Below are positions 7,795 to 16,867 of a stretch of DNA of 64,000 nt, one piece after another. Source of the stretch: UBA6197 sp047638075 (GTDB lineage: Bacteria; Pseudomonadota; Alphaproteobacteria; Rhodobacterales; Rhodobacteraceae); the NCBI RefSeq assembly GCF_047638075.1, contig NZ_JBLJBV010000029.1, positions 22,730 through 86,729 of the forward strand. Direction: 5' to 3'. The notes below the pieces were generated by a model that was not told the DNA's origin, made no database searches, and saw only the letters and a list, made by a program, of their open reading frames with translations. Within the stretch, counting starts at the first letter, position 1. Every line of letters starts with the position of its first letter. Both the position numbers and the translations under genes were made by a program.

Positions 7795-9192
7795 ATGCCG
7801 AACGCTGTCAGCCTACCGGAACACACGCATCTGCACGAAACGCACAGCGATTGGGTGCGCCTGCGAACACTGATCCTGCTGCGGTGGACGGCCATTTTCG
7901 GGCAACTGGCGGCGCTGTTGGCCGCATCACTGATCTACAGTATAGCGCTGGACATGCCGTTGTGCCTGGCGACGGTCGGGGCCGCGGCGGCTGCAAACCT
8001 GGTCGCGATCTTTCTTTTCCCAGAAAGCAAACGTCTTTCCGCAGGTGAAACGCTTGCGATGTTGCTCTTTGATACGGCACAATTGGCCCTGCTGCTGGCG
8101 CTGACAGGAGGGTTGAATAACCCGTTCGCGTTGCTGATACTTGCACCGGCCACCATTGCGGCGACGGCGCTTCAGACCCGCTCCACCGTGTTTGTGGGCT
8201 CAGCGACAATCGTGATGATTACCATGGTCGCCTTTTACAGCGCGCCCCTAGTGATGCACGATGGAACAGTCATTGCCGTGCCGCCGATGTTTGGCTTTGG
8301 TTACTGGCTGGCAATTGTTATCGGGGTTATATTTCTGGGGGCCTATGCGCGCCGGGTAGCGTTTGAGATCCACTCGATGGGTGATGCGCTTTTTGCGACC
8401 CAAAGCGCACTGGCGCGCGAACAGAAGCTGACAGATCTGGGTGGGGTGGTGGCTGCAGCAGCGCACGAACTTGGGACACCTCTTGCCACGATAAAACTGG
8501 TCAGCGCGGAGCTGGCAGACGAGCTTGGGGACCATCCTGATCTACGCGAGGATGCGTTGTTGATCCGCAGTCAGGCTGACCGTTGCCGGGACATTCTACA
8601 TAGCATGGGACGGGCCGGAAAAGATGATACGCACCTGCGCGCCGCACCGTTGTTAGCCGTCCTGCGCGAAGCTGCCGAACCGCACCAGGACCGCGGCAAG
8701 ACACTCCTTTTTGACACGTCGCCAGGGCCGGGCGGCAGTGAGCGTCAGCCGATCATCTACCGCTTCCCCGAACTTATCCACGCATTGCGAAACCTGATGC
8801 AGAACGCCGTTGATTTTGCGCATTCGACTGTCTGGATAGATGCGCAATGGACCGCGACTGAGATTATCGTCCGCATCTGCGATGACGGGCGCGGCTATGC
8901 CCCGGGCGTTTTAGGCCGTATCGGAGACCCGTTTCTCAGTGCGCGCAGGGGCGAGTCGGATCGCCGCCAGCGCCCCGAATATGAGGGCATGGGCCTTGGC
9001 CTGTTCATTGCGAAAACGCTGTTGGAACGCACCGGCGCACGGTTGAAATTCGCAAACGGAACCGATCCTTTTTTGCGTGACGACGAACATCCGGCACGGT
9101 CTGGCGCAATTGTTGAGGTGGTCTGGCCCGTTGAAAGGATTGTTGCCGATGATCTTGGTACATTGGGAGAAAACCTTCAGTTTACGCCCTGA
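7795..9192 (+). CDS. regB: Redox sensor histidine kinase RegB (PrrB/ActS)
   Basis: 465 residues from ATG 7795. Six hydrophobic segments occupy about 30-185 and include the quinone-interacting redox box GGLNNPF at 105-111. The phosphorylated histidine is H224 in AAAHELGTPL, and the redox-sensitive cysteine known from RegB is present as C264 in ADRCRDIL. The ATPase domain shows NAVDFA (N box), DDGRGYAP (G1) and GMGLGLFIAKTLL (G2). RegB autophosphorylates when quinones are reduced and passes phosphate to RegA. An in-frame extension to 7732 lacks a ribosome binding site. All sensing residues are intact, so the system should work as in Rhodobacter. Confidence 0.97.
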   Translation: MPNAVSLPEHTHLHETHSDWVRLRTLILLRWTAIFGQLAALLAASLIYSIALDMPLCLATVGAAAAANLVAIFLFPESKRLSAGETLAMLLFDTAQLALLLALTGGLNNPFALLILAPATIAATALQTRSTVFVGSATIVMITMVAFYSAPLVMHDGTVIAVPPMFGFGYWLAIVIGVIFLGAYARRVAFEIHSMGDALFATQSALAREQKLTDLGGVVAAAAHELGTPLATIKLVSAELADELGDHPDLREDALLIRSQADRCRDILHSMGRAGKDDTHLRAAPLLAVLREAAEPHQDRGKTLLFDTSPGPGGSERQPIIYRFPELIHALRNLMQNAVDFAHSTVWIDAQWTATEIIVRICDDGRGYAPGVLGRIGDPFLSARRGESDRRQRPEYEGMGLGLFIAKTLLERTGARLKFANGTDPFLRDDEHPARSGAIVEVVWPVERIVADDLGTLGENLQFTP

Positions 9193-9260
9193 GCACATTT
9201 AACGGCACATTAACCATTGTTGCGGATGCTGGTCCACAGGCGATCAGAAAGGTCGAAGCG

Positions 9261-10838
9261 ATGGAACAGTGGATGCTGGCACTTGTAATTGTGGCAACCT
9301 CGGTCGGATCGGCGTTAATCGCGCTGATGATTATTTCTGTTCAGCTTGGTCAGCGGCGCAAGGCTGCGGCGCTCGCGGTGCAGCCCGCATTGGAACAATC
9401 AGTCTTTCTATTTGACGATCAGGATCTGGTTGATGCAACCGCCCCGGCGCGCGCACTTTTGAACGCCTCTCCAATGGGCGGTAGTGATTGGGCCAGGCTA
9501 TCAGCGTTTCTCGCCACGCGATTCGATGATTTTGCGTCAATTCTGGGCAGTTTATCGTCGCGTGGCACAATCGAAATGGTCGCCCGCTCACCCGATGGCA
9601 CGGCCCCGCTGCGGCTTTTCGCAGAAGATGTCAACGGCATGGCGCGCATAGCGCTTACCGACCCCGAGGTTGAGGGGCACGGGGTCGTGGTCGACGGGCT
9701 GTCACACCGCGCGCTGGAAGACGAACTGGAACATCTGCGCGTGACAATGGATCGCGCTCCGGTTTTATGTTGGCGCGAGAACGCCACGGGTAGCGTGATT
9801 TGGGCAAATCGCGCCTATATCTTGCGGTCAGATGCGCTTGCAAATGCCGATGATGCGCTGACTTGGCCGCTTCCACATCTTTTTGGGGCAGAGGCTGCGA
9901 CACCTGAAAGCGGCCCACGCCGCATGAAAATAAATGCGCCAGACGGTAAAGTCTTTTGGTTCGAATGGCAGAGCTACCGTCTTGAAAGTGGAACATTGAA
10001 CTTTGCTGTTTCCATAGATGGAACGGTGCGCGCAGAACGCGCCCTTCGTGATTTCGTCCAGACATTGACGAAAACCTTTGCCGATCTTCCCATTGGGCTG
10101 GCCATTTTTGATCGGCAGCGGCAGTTGCAATTATTCAACCCCGCACTGATTGAATTGACGCAGCTTGGGGCTGAATTCCTATCTTGCCGCCCAACACTTT
10201 ATGCTTTCCTTGATCGCCTTCGCGAAGGCAGGATGATGCCCGAGATGAAGGATTACCGAAGCTGGCGTCAGCAGATGACAGCCTTGGAGCAGGCGGCCGC
10301 AGCGGGCCACCATTCAGAGACCTGGTCACTACCTTCGGGTCAGACCTATCGGGTCACAGGCCGCCCACATCCCGATGGCGCCGTGGCGTTCCTCTTTGAG
10401 GATATATCATCCGAAGTGTCTTTAACGCGGCGATTTCGTGCTGAATTGGAACTGGGTCACGAGGTGCTTGATGCGCTACAAGAGGCAGTCGCGGTATTCC
10501 AGCCATCGGGCGAACTGGTTACATCGAATGCGGCCTATGCACAGATGTGGGGTGTCGATCCGCGCACAACCCTGGGGCAGGTGACGGCGCTCGATTCGAT
10601 TCGTATATGGCAAGATAAATGCCAGCCCAGTCCGATCTGGGCCACGGCACGCGATTTTACCACACAGATTGGCAATCGCACTGCCTGGGCAGGTGAAGCC
10701 ACACTTGCCAACGGCCAACGCATTATCTGCCGTTTCGTCCCCTTGACAGGGGGCACAACGCTCGCCGGTTTTACCCCGCTGATGCAATCAGCACTGCAAA
10801 ACCCAACGATACGCACTGCGGAACCTGTCGGTGCCTAG
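9261..10838 (+). CDS. Membrane-anchored PAS-domain protein without kinase output
   Basis: 525 residues. An N-terminal transmembrane helix (about 5-27) precedes at least three PAS-like regions: one near 160-250 (VLCWRENATGSVIWANRAY), one near 275-385 (FADLPIGLAIFDRQRQLQLF followed by NPALIEL), and one near 400-490 (ALQEAVAVFQPSGELVTSNA). No histidine kinase, GGDEF, EAL or HTH segment follows, and the protein ends soon after the last PAS region. It lies 68 bases after regB on the same strand and may be cotranscribed, which suggests a role near redox signalling, but no ligand or partner can be named. Such stand-alone PAS proteins beside regB occur in other Rhodobacterales as far as I recall. Confidence 0.8.
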   Translation: MEQWMLALVIVATSVGSALIALMIISVQLGQRRKAAALAVQPALEQSVFLFDDQDLVDATAPARALLNASPMGGSDWARLSAFLATRFDDFASILGSLSSRGTIEMVARSPDGTAPLRLFAEDVNGMARIALTDPEVEGHGVVVDGLSHRALEDELEHLRVTMDRAPVLCWRENATGSVIWANRAYILRSDALANADDALTWPLPHLFGAEAATPESGPRRMKINAPDGKVFWFEWQSYRLESGTLNFAVSIDGTVRAERALRDFVQTLTKTFADLPIGLAIFDRQRQLQLFNPALIELTQLGAEFLSCRPTLYAFLDRLREGRMMPEMKDYRSWRQQMTALEQAAAAGHHSETWSLPSGQTYRVTGRPHPDGAVAFLFEDISSEVSLTRRFRAELELGHEVLDALQEAVAVFQPSGELVTSNAAYAQMWGVDPRTTLGQVTALDSIRIWQDKCQPSPIWATARDFTTQIGNRTAWAGEATLANGQRIICRFVPLTGGTTLAGFTPLMQSALQNPTIRTAEPVGA

Positions 10839-11117
10839 ATCTTTGAGCCCCTGTTTTGATGGCGCCGTTCCTTTTGTTCATCGAAAAGCATGACGGAATA
10901 AGTTCAACGCCACGGTCATGCCCCCTGTCAGATCAGCAACAACGTGCCAGCGCCTCAATTTCCAACGGACAGCACCCTGCCATTGCTGATTTCATGGCAA
11001 GGGTGACGTTGCTTTTGACCGGCGACGATTGCCATGATCAATCCGGGTCGAAGGCCGATTTCCTCAGCAACCTCTTGAATGCTCTTTGGGGGTTCGGGAT
11101 GAAAAACCCTCGGCGGG
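10839..11117. other. Gap with no convincing gene; possible decayed minus-strand sequence
   Basis: About 280 bases between the PAS gene and the DUF1674 gene. A minus-strand frame downstream of DUF1674 reads a helix-turn-helix-like stretch (PKSIQEVAEEIGLRPGLIMA) before a stop near 10955, but it has no plausible start of its own and the frame runs into the DUF1674 region. It may be a remnant of a lost gene. No strong terminator or promoter is visible to me. Confidence 0.3.
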
Positions 11118-11300
11118 TCAGAAATCGACCGCCATCCCCTTCTTCTCCCAATCGCCAAAGCGCACCGGGTCCAGTCCATCGCGCCCGCCCAGTTCAGTCG
11201 GCGATGCCGTTGTGCCTGCAGCTTTGCGCCGCTCTTCGGCTTCTGACAACGCGCGCAGCGCGGCTGGGGCCAAGTCAGGTTTTTTGGTGAGGTCGGTCAT
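11118..11300 (-). CDS. DUF1674 (SDHAF4-like) protein
   Basis: 60 residues ending with the family hallmark DPVRFGDWEKKGMAVDF; the DWE.KG...DF ending is conserved from bacteria to the mitochondrial succinate dehydrogenase assembly factor 4. In eukaryotes SDHAF4 protects the flavinated catalytic subunit SdhA before assembly; the bacterial role is likely similar but is inference. The middle is charged and helical (ALRALSEAEERRKA). It is divergent from rsmB, starting 79 bases from it. Too small for many gene finders but the family match is clear. Confidence 0.88.
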   Translation of the reverse strand: MTDLTKKPDLAPAALRALSEAEERRKAAGTTASPTELGGRDGLDPVRFGDWEKKGMAVDF

Positions 11301-11379
11301 CTTGCACGTTCCTTGTGAAGGGTCCGGTCATGATATAGTGGGCAGCGGTACTCGTAACAAGCCAAAGGGTCACGGTCAT

Positions 11380-12672
11380 ATGAGCATGGGGGAAGACGCA
11401 CGCAAAGCGGCGCTGGGGCTGATCCTGGGCGTTACCGAACACGCGCAGCCCTTGTCTGACCAACTCGCCGCCGGCGATCTTGGCGGGCTACCTCCGGCTG
11501 AACGCGCCCGCGCCCAGCGGCTTGCCTTGGCCACGCTGCGCCACCTGGGCCGCGCCGATGCGGTTCTTAAAAAGCTGATGCGTCGCGCGCCGCCGCCTGA
11601 CGTTCAGGCGCTGTTGCGCCTTGCGACGGTCGAAATGCTGGAAGAGGGTGCAGCACCGCACGGTGTGGTGAACGATGCGGTGACGATCGCGCGCACCGGC
11701 GGCCCGCGGACCGACAGCTTCACCGCGCTGATCAATGCGGTGCTGCGCAAGGTGGCTGAAACCGACCCCGCGACATGGGACAGCCTGCCGCCTCCGGCCT
11801 TGCCGGACTGGCTGCGGGGGCGGCTGATGTCGGCTTGGGGCAAACAGACAACGATGCGGATCGAGGCGGCCCACCTGCGCGCCGCCCCCTTGGACGTTAC
11901 TCCAAAATCCGCCGATACCGCGCCCGAACTGGCCGAGGCGCTAGGCGCCACGCTGTTGCCCACCGGCAGCCTGCGGCTGGCCGCACGGGGGCAGGTGTCG
12001 GATCTGCCGGGCTTTGCCGAAGGGGCGTGGTGGGTGCAAGATGCCGCCGCTGCCCTTGCCGCCAGAATCCTCGCCCCCGCAGCGGGTGCGCGCACCCTGG
12101 ATCTGTGCGCCGCGCCGGGCGGCAAGACGCTGCAACTTGCGGCGATGGGCGCTGATGTGACGGCGCTGGACATCTCCTCTCCACGCGCCCAGCGGATCGC
12201 AGAGAATCTGGCCCGCTGCGGCCTGTCCGCCCGTATTGTCACCGATGATGCGCTGCATTGGCAGCCCGATGCACCTTTTGAGGCGATTCTTCTGGATGCG
12301 CCCTGTTCCGCCACGGGCACGGTGCGACGCCACCCCGACGTGCCCTATGCAAAAGACCCACGGTCCTTACGCGAGCTGTTTGCGCTGCAAGCCCAGATGT
12401 TGGACCGCGCGCTTGACATGTTGGCGCCAAATGGGCGGCTGGTCTATTGCACCTGTTCGCTTTTGCCCGAAGAGGGCGAGGCGCAGATTGCCGCGGCCCT
12501 GACCCGCCACCCCGGCCTGCGCACCCAGCCGGGCGCTCTCGCCCTGCCGGGCATCGACCCGGAATGGATCACCGCCGAGGGCGGCTTGCGCCTGCGCCCC
12601 GACTATTGGCCCGAAACCGGCGGCATGGACGGATTCTATATCGCCTGTCTTACGCGTGACCTTGCCGGGTAG
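11380..12672 (+). CDS. rsmB: 16S rRNA (cytosine-967-C5)-methyltransferase
   Basis: 430 residues. An N-terminal NusB-like RNA-binding domain (about 5-140) is followed by a Rossmann methyltransferase with the SAM motif LDLCAAPGGKTLQLA, motif IV DAPCSATGTVRRHPD with one conserved cysteine, and motif VI YCTCSLLPEEGE with the catalytic cysteine. It methylates C967 of 16S rRNA. The frame is open back to 11086, but ATG 11380 (MSMGEDARKAALGLI) fits the family start; another ATG lies two codons later. The gene opens a run of same-strand genes through purH. Confidence 0.95.
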   Translation: MSMGEDARKAALGLILGVTEHAQPLSDQLAAGDLGGLPPAERARAQRLALATLRHLGRADAVLKKLMRRAPPPDVQALLRLATVEMLEEGAAPHGVVNDAVTIARTGGPRTDSFTALINAVLRKVAETDPATWDSLPPPALPDWLRGRLMSAWGKQTTMRIEAAHLRAAPLDVTPKSADTAPELAEALGATLLPTGSLRLAARGQVSDLPGFAEGAWWVQDAAAALAARILAPAAGARTLDLCAAPGGKTLQLAAMGADVTALDISSPRAQRIAENLARCGLSARIVTDDALHWQPDAPFEAILLDAPCSATGTVRRHPDVPYAKDPRSLRELFALQAQMLDRALDMLAPNGRLVYCTCSLLPEEGEAQIAAALTRHPGLRTQPGALALPGIDPEWITAEGGLRLRPDYWPETGGMDGFYIACLTRDLAG

Positions 12673-12767
12673 TGCCACTTCTGCGGTGACAGTCCTTTCA
12701 GGCCCGACTATGGTGCCCCCGAAACCGACGTTATAAAAAGCGGTGGCGTCGCAATATCCGGGGCAGC

Positions 12768-14591
12768 ATGGCACGGCAGGCATCATTCGGGGGCAGAACG
12801 ACGGCAGTGGCGGCGGGCAGTTGGCCCGACCGCAAGACACGCCTGTTCAACCGCCTTGCTGCCATGCGCGCCGCCCGCGCCCGCCCCGCCACCGGATTTG
12901 TCAGCCAGCCCGAGCCCCGGACCATTGGATCATTTGCGCGGGGGCGGCAACTTATCGCCGGCAATTTCCTGTTTGCCGGATTTCTGATCGAAGGCCCCGG
13001 CAAAACACTGTGGGACTTGCCGATGCCCGATCCCAGCTTTGAAGAGGCGCTACATGGCAATGCCTGGCTGGATGATCTTGCCGCTGTGGGCGACCGCGCG
13101 GCACGCGACCGTGCGCAGACCTGGGTCTTTGACTGGATCACCCATTTTGGCGCAGGCAAAGGGCCGGGCTGGACGCCGGATCTGACCGGGCGGCGCCTGA
13201 TCCGCTGGATCAACAACGCACTGTTGCTGCTGAATGGGCAAAACCGCGCCGCCGCCGATGCGTTTTTCCGCAGTCTTGGCCAACAGACCATCTTTCTTGC
13301 GCGGCGCTGGAAAGCGGCCAGCCCCGGCCTGCCGCGATTCGAAGCGCTGACAGGTCTGATCTACGCGGGTCTTGCCCTGACCGGGATGGAGCGCCACGTT
13401 GCCGCCGCCGCAAGCGCACTGGCCCATGAATGCAACACCCAGATTGATGCCGAAGGCGGCATCCCCACCCGCAACCCCGAAGAATTACTGGAGGTATTCA
13501 CCCTTCTGACCTGGGCCGCCGCGGCCCTGTCCGAGGCCGGGCGCACGCCCTCGGCCGCGCATCTGGCGGCGATCGGGCGTATCGCCCCCACCTTGCGCAC
13601 CCTTCGCCACGCCGACGGCGGCCTGGCGCGGTTTCATGGCGGTGGGCGTGGCCAGGAAGGACGGCTGGACCAGGCATTGGCAGCAGCAGGCGTGCGGGCG
13701 GTGCTTTCTGACGGGCTGGCGATGGGGTTTGCCCGGTTGCACGGGGGGCGCACCACGCTGATTGTTGACGCGGCGGTTCCGCCATCGGGGCCCGCCTCGG
13801 CCAATGCTCACGCATCTACTTTGGCGTTGGAACTGACCTCGGGGCGGCGACCGCTGGTTGTCAATTGCGGCTCGGGGGCGTCCTTTGGCCGCGATTGGCA
13901 CCGCGCAGGCCGGGCAACCCCCAGCCATTCAACGCTGGGCATCGTTGGCTTTTCCTCGTCACGCCTTGGCCCTGACGGCATGTTGGGCAGTGCCAGCCGA
14001 GGGTATTTAAGCGATATTCCGTCCGAGGTCTGGGCCCAGCAAGAACAGACCGAAGATGGCCCCCGGCTTTTGTGCGGGCATAATGGCTATGCCGCCACCC
14101 ACGGAATGACCCATATGCGCGACCTCATGCTATCGCCCGATGGCCGGACGTTGAAAGGCGAAGATACGCTTGGCGCAATGACCAGCGAGGATCGCAAGCG
14201 GTTTGAAGTGATCATGGACCGTTCGGGCCTGCAGGGGATAGCGTTTGATATCCGCTTTCATCTGCATCCCGACGTGGATGCGGCGCTGGATATGGGGGGC
14301 GCCGCCGTGTCGATGGTGCTCAAATCCGGTGAAATATGGGTGTTTCGGCATGACGGCGCGGCGACTATGTCTCTGGAGCCCTCGGTTTTTCTGGAAAAGG
14401 GGCGGCTGCGGCCGCGTGCCGCGCGCCAGATCGTTCTGTCCGGGCGGGTTCTGGACTATGCGTGCCAGATTGGCTGGACCTTGGCCAAGGCACAAGATAC
14501 CCCCGCTGCCATCCGCGATCTTGAAACCGCAACTTTTGACGACACCGACGCACCCCCGAAACTGACTGAGCCAAAGGACCATTCCCAGTGA
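12768..14591 (+). CDS. Heparinase II/III family protein
   Basis: 607 residues with an all-helical N-terminal toroid (about 60-290, including GRRLIRWINNALLLLNGQ) and a C-terminal beta-sandwich typical of heparinase II/III (VVNCGSGASFGRDWHRAGRA, then THMRDLMLSPDG). Family members are polysaccharide lyases acting on uronic-acid polymers such as heparin or alginate. There is no evident signal peptide, which is odd for a polymer lyase. In Rhodobacterales a gene of this type commonly sits between rsmB and purH, so a housekeeping envelope role rather than nutrient use seems likely. ATG 12768 lies near the expected start; the first 45 residues are basic and less conserved. It overlaps purH by GTGA. 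Confidence 0.85.
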   Translation: MARQASFGGRTTAVAAGSWPDRKTRLFNRLAAMRAARARPATGFVSQPEPRTIGSFARGRQLIAGNFLFAGFLIEGPGKTLWDLPMPDPSFEEALHGNAWLDDLAAVGDRAARDRAQTWVFDWITHFGAGKGPGWTPDLTGRRLIRWINNALLLLNGQNRAAADAFFRSLGQQTIFLARRWKAASPGLPRFEALTGLIYAGLALTGMERHVAAAASALAHECNTQIDAEGGIPTRNPEELLEVFTLLTWAAAALSEAGRTPSAAHLAAIGRIAPTLRTLRHADGGLARFHGGGRGQEGRLDQALAAAGVRAVLSDGLAMGFARLHGGRTTLIVDAAVPPSGPASANAHASTLALELTSGRRPLVVNCGSGASFGRDWHRAGRATPSHSTLGIVGFSSSRLGPDGMLGSASRGYLSDIPSEVWAQQEQTEDGPRLLCGHNGYAATHGMTHMRDLMLSPDGRTLKGEDTLGAMTSEDRKRFEVIMDRSGLQGIAFDIRFHLHPDVDAALDMGGAAVSMVLKSGEIWVFRHDGAATMSLEPSVFLEKGRLRPRAARQIVLSGRVLDYACQIGWTLAKAQDTPAAIRDLETATFDDTDAPPKLTEPKDHSQ

Positions 14592-16174
14592 CCAATCTCG
14601 TCCCCCTTCGCCGCGCGCTGATTTCCGTATCCGACAAGACCGGGCTGATCGAATTTGCAAGATCATTGGCCGCACGGGGTGTCGAAATCCTGTCAACCGG
14701 CGGTACCGCCTTGGCGCTGCGCACGGCAGGCGTGCGTGTGAAGGACGTGGCCGAGGTGACAGGCTTTCCCGAAATGATGGATGGCCGTGTGAAAACCCTG
14801 CATCCGGCGGTGCATGGCGGGCTTTTGGCGCTGCGCGATGATGTCGAACACCAGGTTGCCATGGCAGCCCATGGGATCGAGCCGATCGACCTGCTGATCG
14901 TCAACCTTTACCCGTTTGAAGAGACCGTGGCGAAGGGCGGCGATTATGCCGACTGTATTGAAAATATCGACATCGGCGGCCCCGCGATGATCCGCGCGGC
15001 CGCCAAGAACCATGCCTTTGTCGCAACGGTCGTTGACGTGCAGGATTATGATGCCCTGCTGGCGGAATTGGACAAGAACGATGACCGTACCTCATTGGTT
15101 TTCCGCCAGCGGCAGGCGCAGATAGCCTACGCCCGTACAGCGGCCTATGACGCAGCAGTCAGCACCTGGATGGCAACGATAATCGGAGAAGAAACTCCAC
15201 GCCGCCGTGCCTTTGCCGGAACACTTGCCCAGACGCTGCGCTACGGCGAAAATCCGCATCAGTCAGCAGCGTTCTATCTGGACGGATCAAACCGCCCGGG
15301 CGTGGCCACGGCCAAACAGTGGCAGGGCAAAGAGCTCAGTTATAACAACATCAACGATACCGACGCGGCGTTTGAGCTGGTATCAGAATTTGCCGGGCAA
15401 GGGCCCGCGGTGGCGATCATCAAACACGCCAACCCCTGCGGTGTGGCACAAGGCAAAACCCTGCTTGAGGCATATAAGCGGGCTTATGACTGTGACCGCA
15501 CATCGGCATTCGGCGGTATCATCGCGCTGAACCAAAAGCTGGACGCGGCGACGGCCGAAGAAATCTGCAACATCTTCACCGAGGTTGTCATCGCCCCCGA
15601 TGCCGACCCCGCCGCCCGCGAAATCTTTGCTGCCAAGAAAAACCTGCGCTTGCTGACCACCGGCGCACTGGCAAATCCGCTAAGCGATGTGCTGACCTAC
15701 CGCCAGGTCGGCGGCGGGTTCCTGGTGCAGGGCAAGGACAATGGCACGATAACGCGTGCCGACCTGAAAGTGGTAACTAAACGCGCGCCCAGCGAACAGG
15801 AACTGACCGACCTGCTGTTTGCCTGGAAGGTAGCCAAGCACGTCAAATCGAACGCGATCATCTACGTCAAGGACGGTGCAACCGTTGGCGTGGGCGCAGG
15901 CCAGATGAGCCGCGTCGACAGCACCCGCATCGCTGCCCGAAAAGCCCAGGACATGGCTGAGGCGCTGGGCCTGTCCTCGCCCCTGACCCAAGGGGCTGTC
16001 GTCGCTTCGGACGCGTTCTTCCCCTTTGCTGACGGCCTGATTACCGCCGCCGAGGCGGGAGCCACCGCCCTGATTCAGCCCGGCGGCTCAATGCGTGACG
16101 CCGAAGTGATCGCGGCCGCCGATGCGGCGGGTCTGGCAATGGTCTTTACCGGGATACGGCATTTCCGCCACTGA
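14588..16174 (+). CDS. purH: Bifunctional AICAR formyltransferase / IMP cyclohydrolase
   Basis: 528 residues, the usual length. The N-terminal IMP cyclohydrolase domain (about 1-195) shows ALISVSDKTGL, ILSTGGTA and FPEMMDGRVKTLHPAVHGG; the C-terminal AICAR transformylase domain (about 205-528) has LRYGENPHQSAAFY, the catalytic lysine-histidine KHANPCGVA and DRTSAFGGIIALN. It carries out the last two steps of purine synthesis. Translation starts at GTG 14588, which overlaps the heparinase-like stop codon (GTGA), so the two are coupled. A long inverted repeat follows the stop codon. Confidence 0.98.
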   Translation: MTNLVPLRRALISVSDKTGLIEFARSLAARGVEILSTGGTALALRTAGVRVKDVAEVTGFPEMMDGRVKTLHPAVHGGLLALRDDVEHQVAMAAHGIEPIDLLIVNLYPFEETVAKGGDYADCIENIDIGGPAMIRAAAKNHAFVATVVDVQDYDALLAELDKNDDRTSLVFRQRQAQIAYARTAAYDAAVSTWMATIIGEETPRRRAFAGTLAQTLRYGENPHQSAAFYLDGSNRPGVATAKQWQGKELSYNNINDTDAAFELVSEFAGQGPAVAIIKHANPCGVAQGKTLLEAYKRAYDCDRTSAFGGIIALNQKLDAATAEEICNIFTEVVIAPDADPAAREIFAAKKNLRLLTTGALANPLSDVLTYRQVGGGFLVQGKDNGTITRADLKVVTKRAPSEQELTDLLFAWKVAKHVKSNAIIYVKDGATVGVGAGQMSRVDSTRIAARKAQDMAEALGLSSPLTQGAVVASDAFFPFADGLITAAEAGATALIQPGGSMRDAEVIAAADAAGLAMVFTGIRHFRH

Positions 16175-16180
16175 TGATTC

Positions 16181-16267
16181 GGCTTTTCGTTGGCGCAAAT
16201 ACTCCCGCCGGAGGCCCTACCTTGCAAAAGACGCCTCCGGCGGGAGTATTTGCGCCAACGAAAAGCC
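16181..16267. repeat. Perfect 35-bp inverted repeat between purH and lspA
   Basis: The arm at 16181-16215 is exactly complementary to 16233-16267, separated by a 17-base loop. The arm contains TTGGCGCAAATACTCCCGCC. It begins six bases after the purH stop and ends 14 bases before the lspA ribosome binding site. It can form a very stable hairpin acting as terminator or RNA-stability element, and the motif GGCG(C/T)AAATACTCC occurs again at 44999-45013, also in an intergenic hairpin, so it looks like a dispersed REP-like element. Confidence 0.92.
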
Positions 16268-16290
16268 AAAGTGAATATATGGAGGCGTTC

Positions 16291-16782
16291 ATGCGACTTG
16301 CGGCAAAGGTAACGGCGACGATCATGGCCGTGGATCAAGTGTCGAAATACGTCGTGGTTCATGTTCTCGGGTTGGATCGCAAACTGACTATTGACGTATT
16401 TCCGCCTTGGGTAAATTTTCGTATGGCGTGGAATCAGGGCGTGAATTTCGGCCTGTTTTCAGGGCAAAGCGACTGGACACGCTGGGGGTTGATCCTGCTG
16501 GCGCTGGGAATATCGGTCTGGGTTTGGCTTTGGGTGCGGCGCGAGGCGCATTCAAGACTGGTTCAGGTCTCGGCGGGGCTGTTGGTCGGTGGGGCGTTGG
16601 GCAATGTGGTGGACCGGCTGCTTTACGGGGCAGTGGCAGATTTTCTGAACCTGTCGGTGCCCGGAATCGATAATCCCTATTCGTTCAATGTCGCTGATAT
16701 TGCGATTTTCGCCGGGGCGGCGGGGCTGGTTTTTTTCGCTGGGCGCAACGATGCAAGCCCGGCCAAGGCCCGCAAGCGCTAA
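16291..16782 (+). CDS. lspA: Lipoprotein signal peptidase
   Basis: 163 residues with four predicted transmembrane helices. It cleaves signal peptides of prolipoproteins at the lipid-modified cysteine in the inner membrane. The two catalytic aspartates are visible in GNVVDRLLYGAVADFLNL and FNVADIAIFAGA, with the preceding FGLFSG segment also conserved. I chose ATG 16291 because GGAGG at 16281-16285 lies five bases upstream; an in-frame ATG at 16279 is less well placed, and the open frame further upstream runs through the inverted repeat and is not coding. A lipoprotein gene follows after 85 bases. Confidence 0.96.
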   Translation: MRLAAKVTATIMAVDQVSKYVVVHVLGLDRKLTIDVFPPWVNFRMAWNQGVNFGLFSGQSDWTRWGLILLALGISVWVWLWVRREAHSRLVQVSAGLLVGGALGNVVDRLLYGAVADFLNLSVPGIDNPYSFNVADIAIFAGAAGLVFFAGRNDASPAKARKR

Positions 16783-16867
16783 GTGGTTGGGCATAAGTCT
16801 TGGTTTCCCTCGTGACGCGCGCAAACTCTTGCGTTAAGACGGGGGCATATTGGTGAGGGAGTGGCGC

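Noticed and set aside
16174..16290. Longer N-terminal extension of LspA from 16174
   Set aside because: This reading runs through both arms of the perfect inverted repeat and produces no family sequence; GGAGG at 16281-16285 supports ATG 16291.
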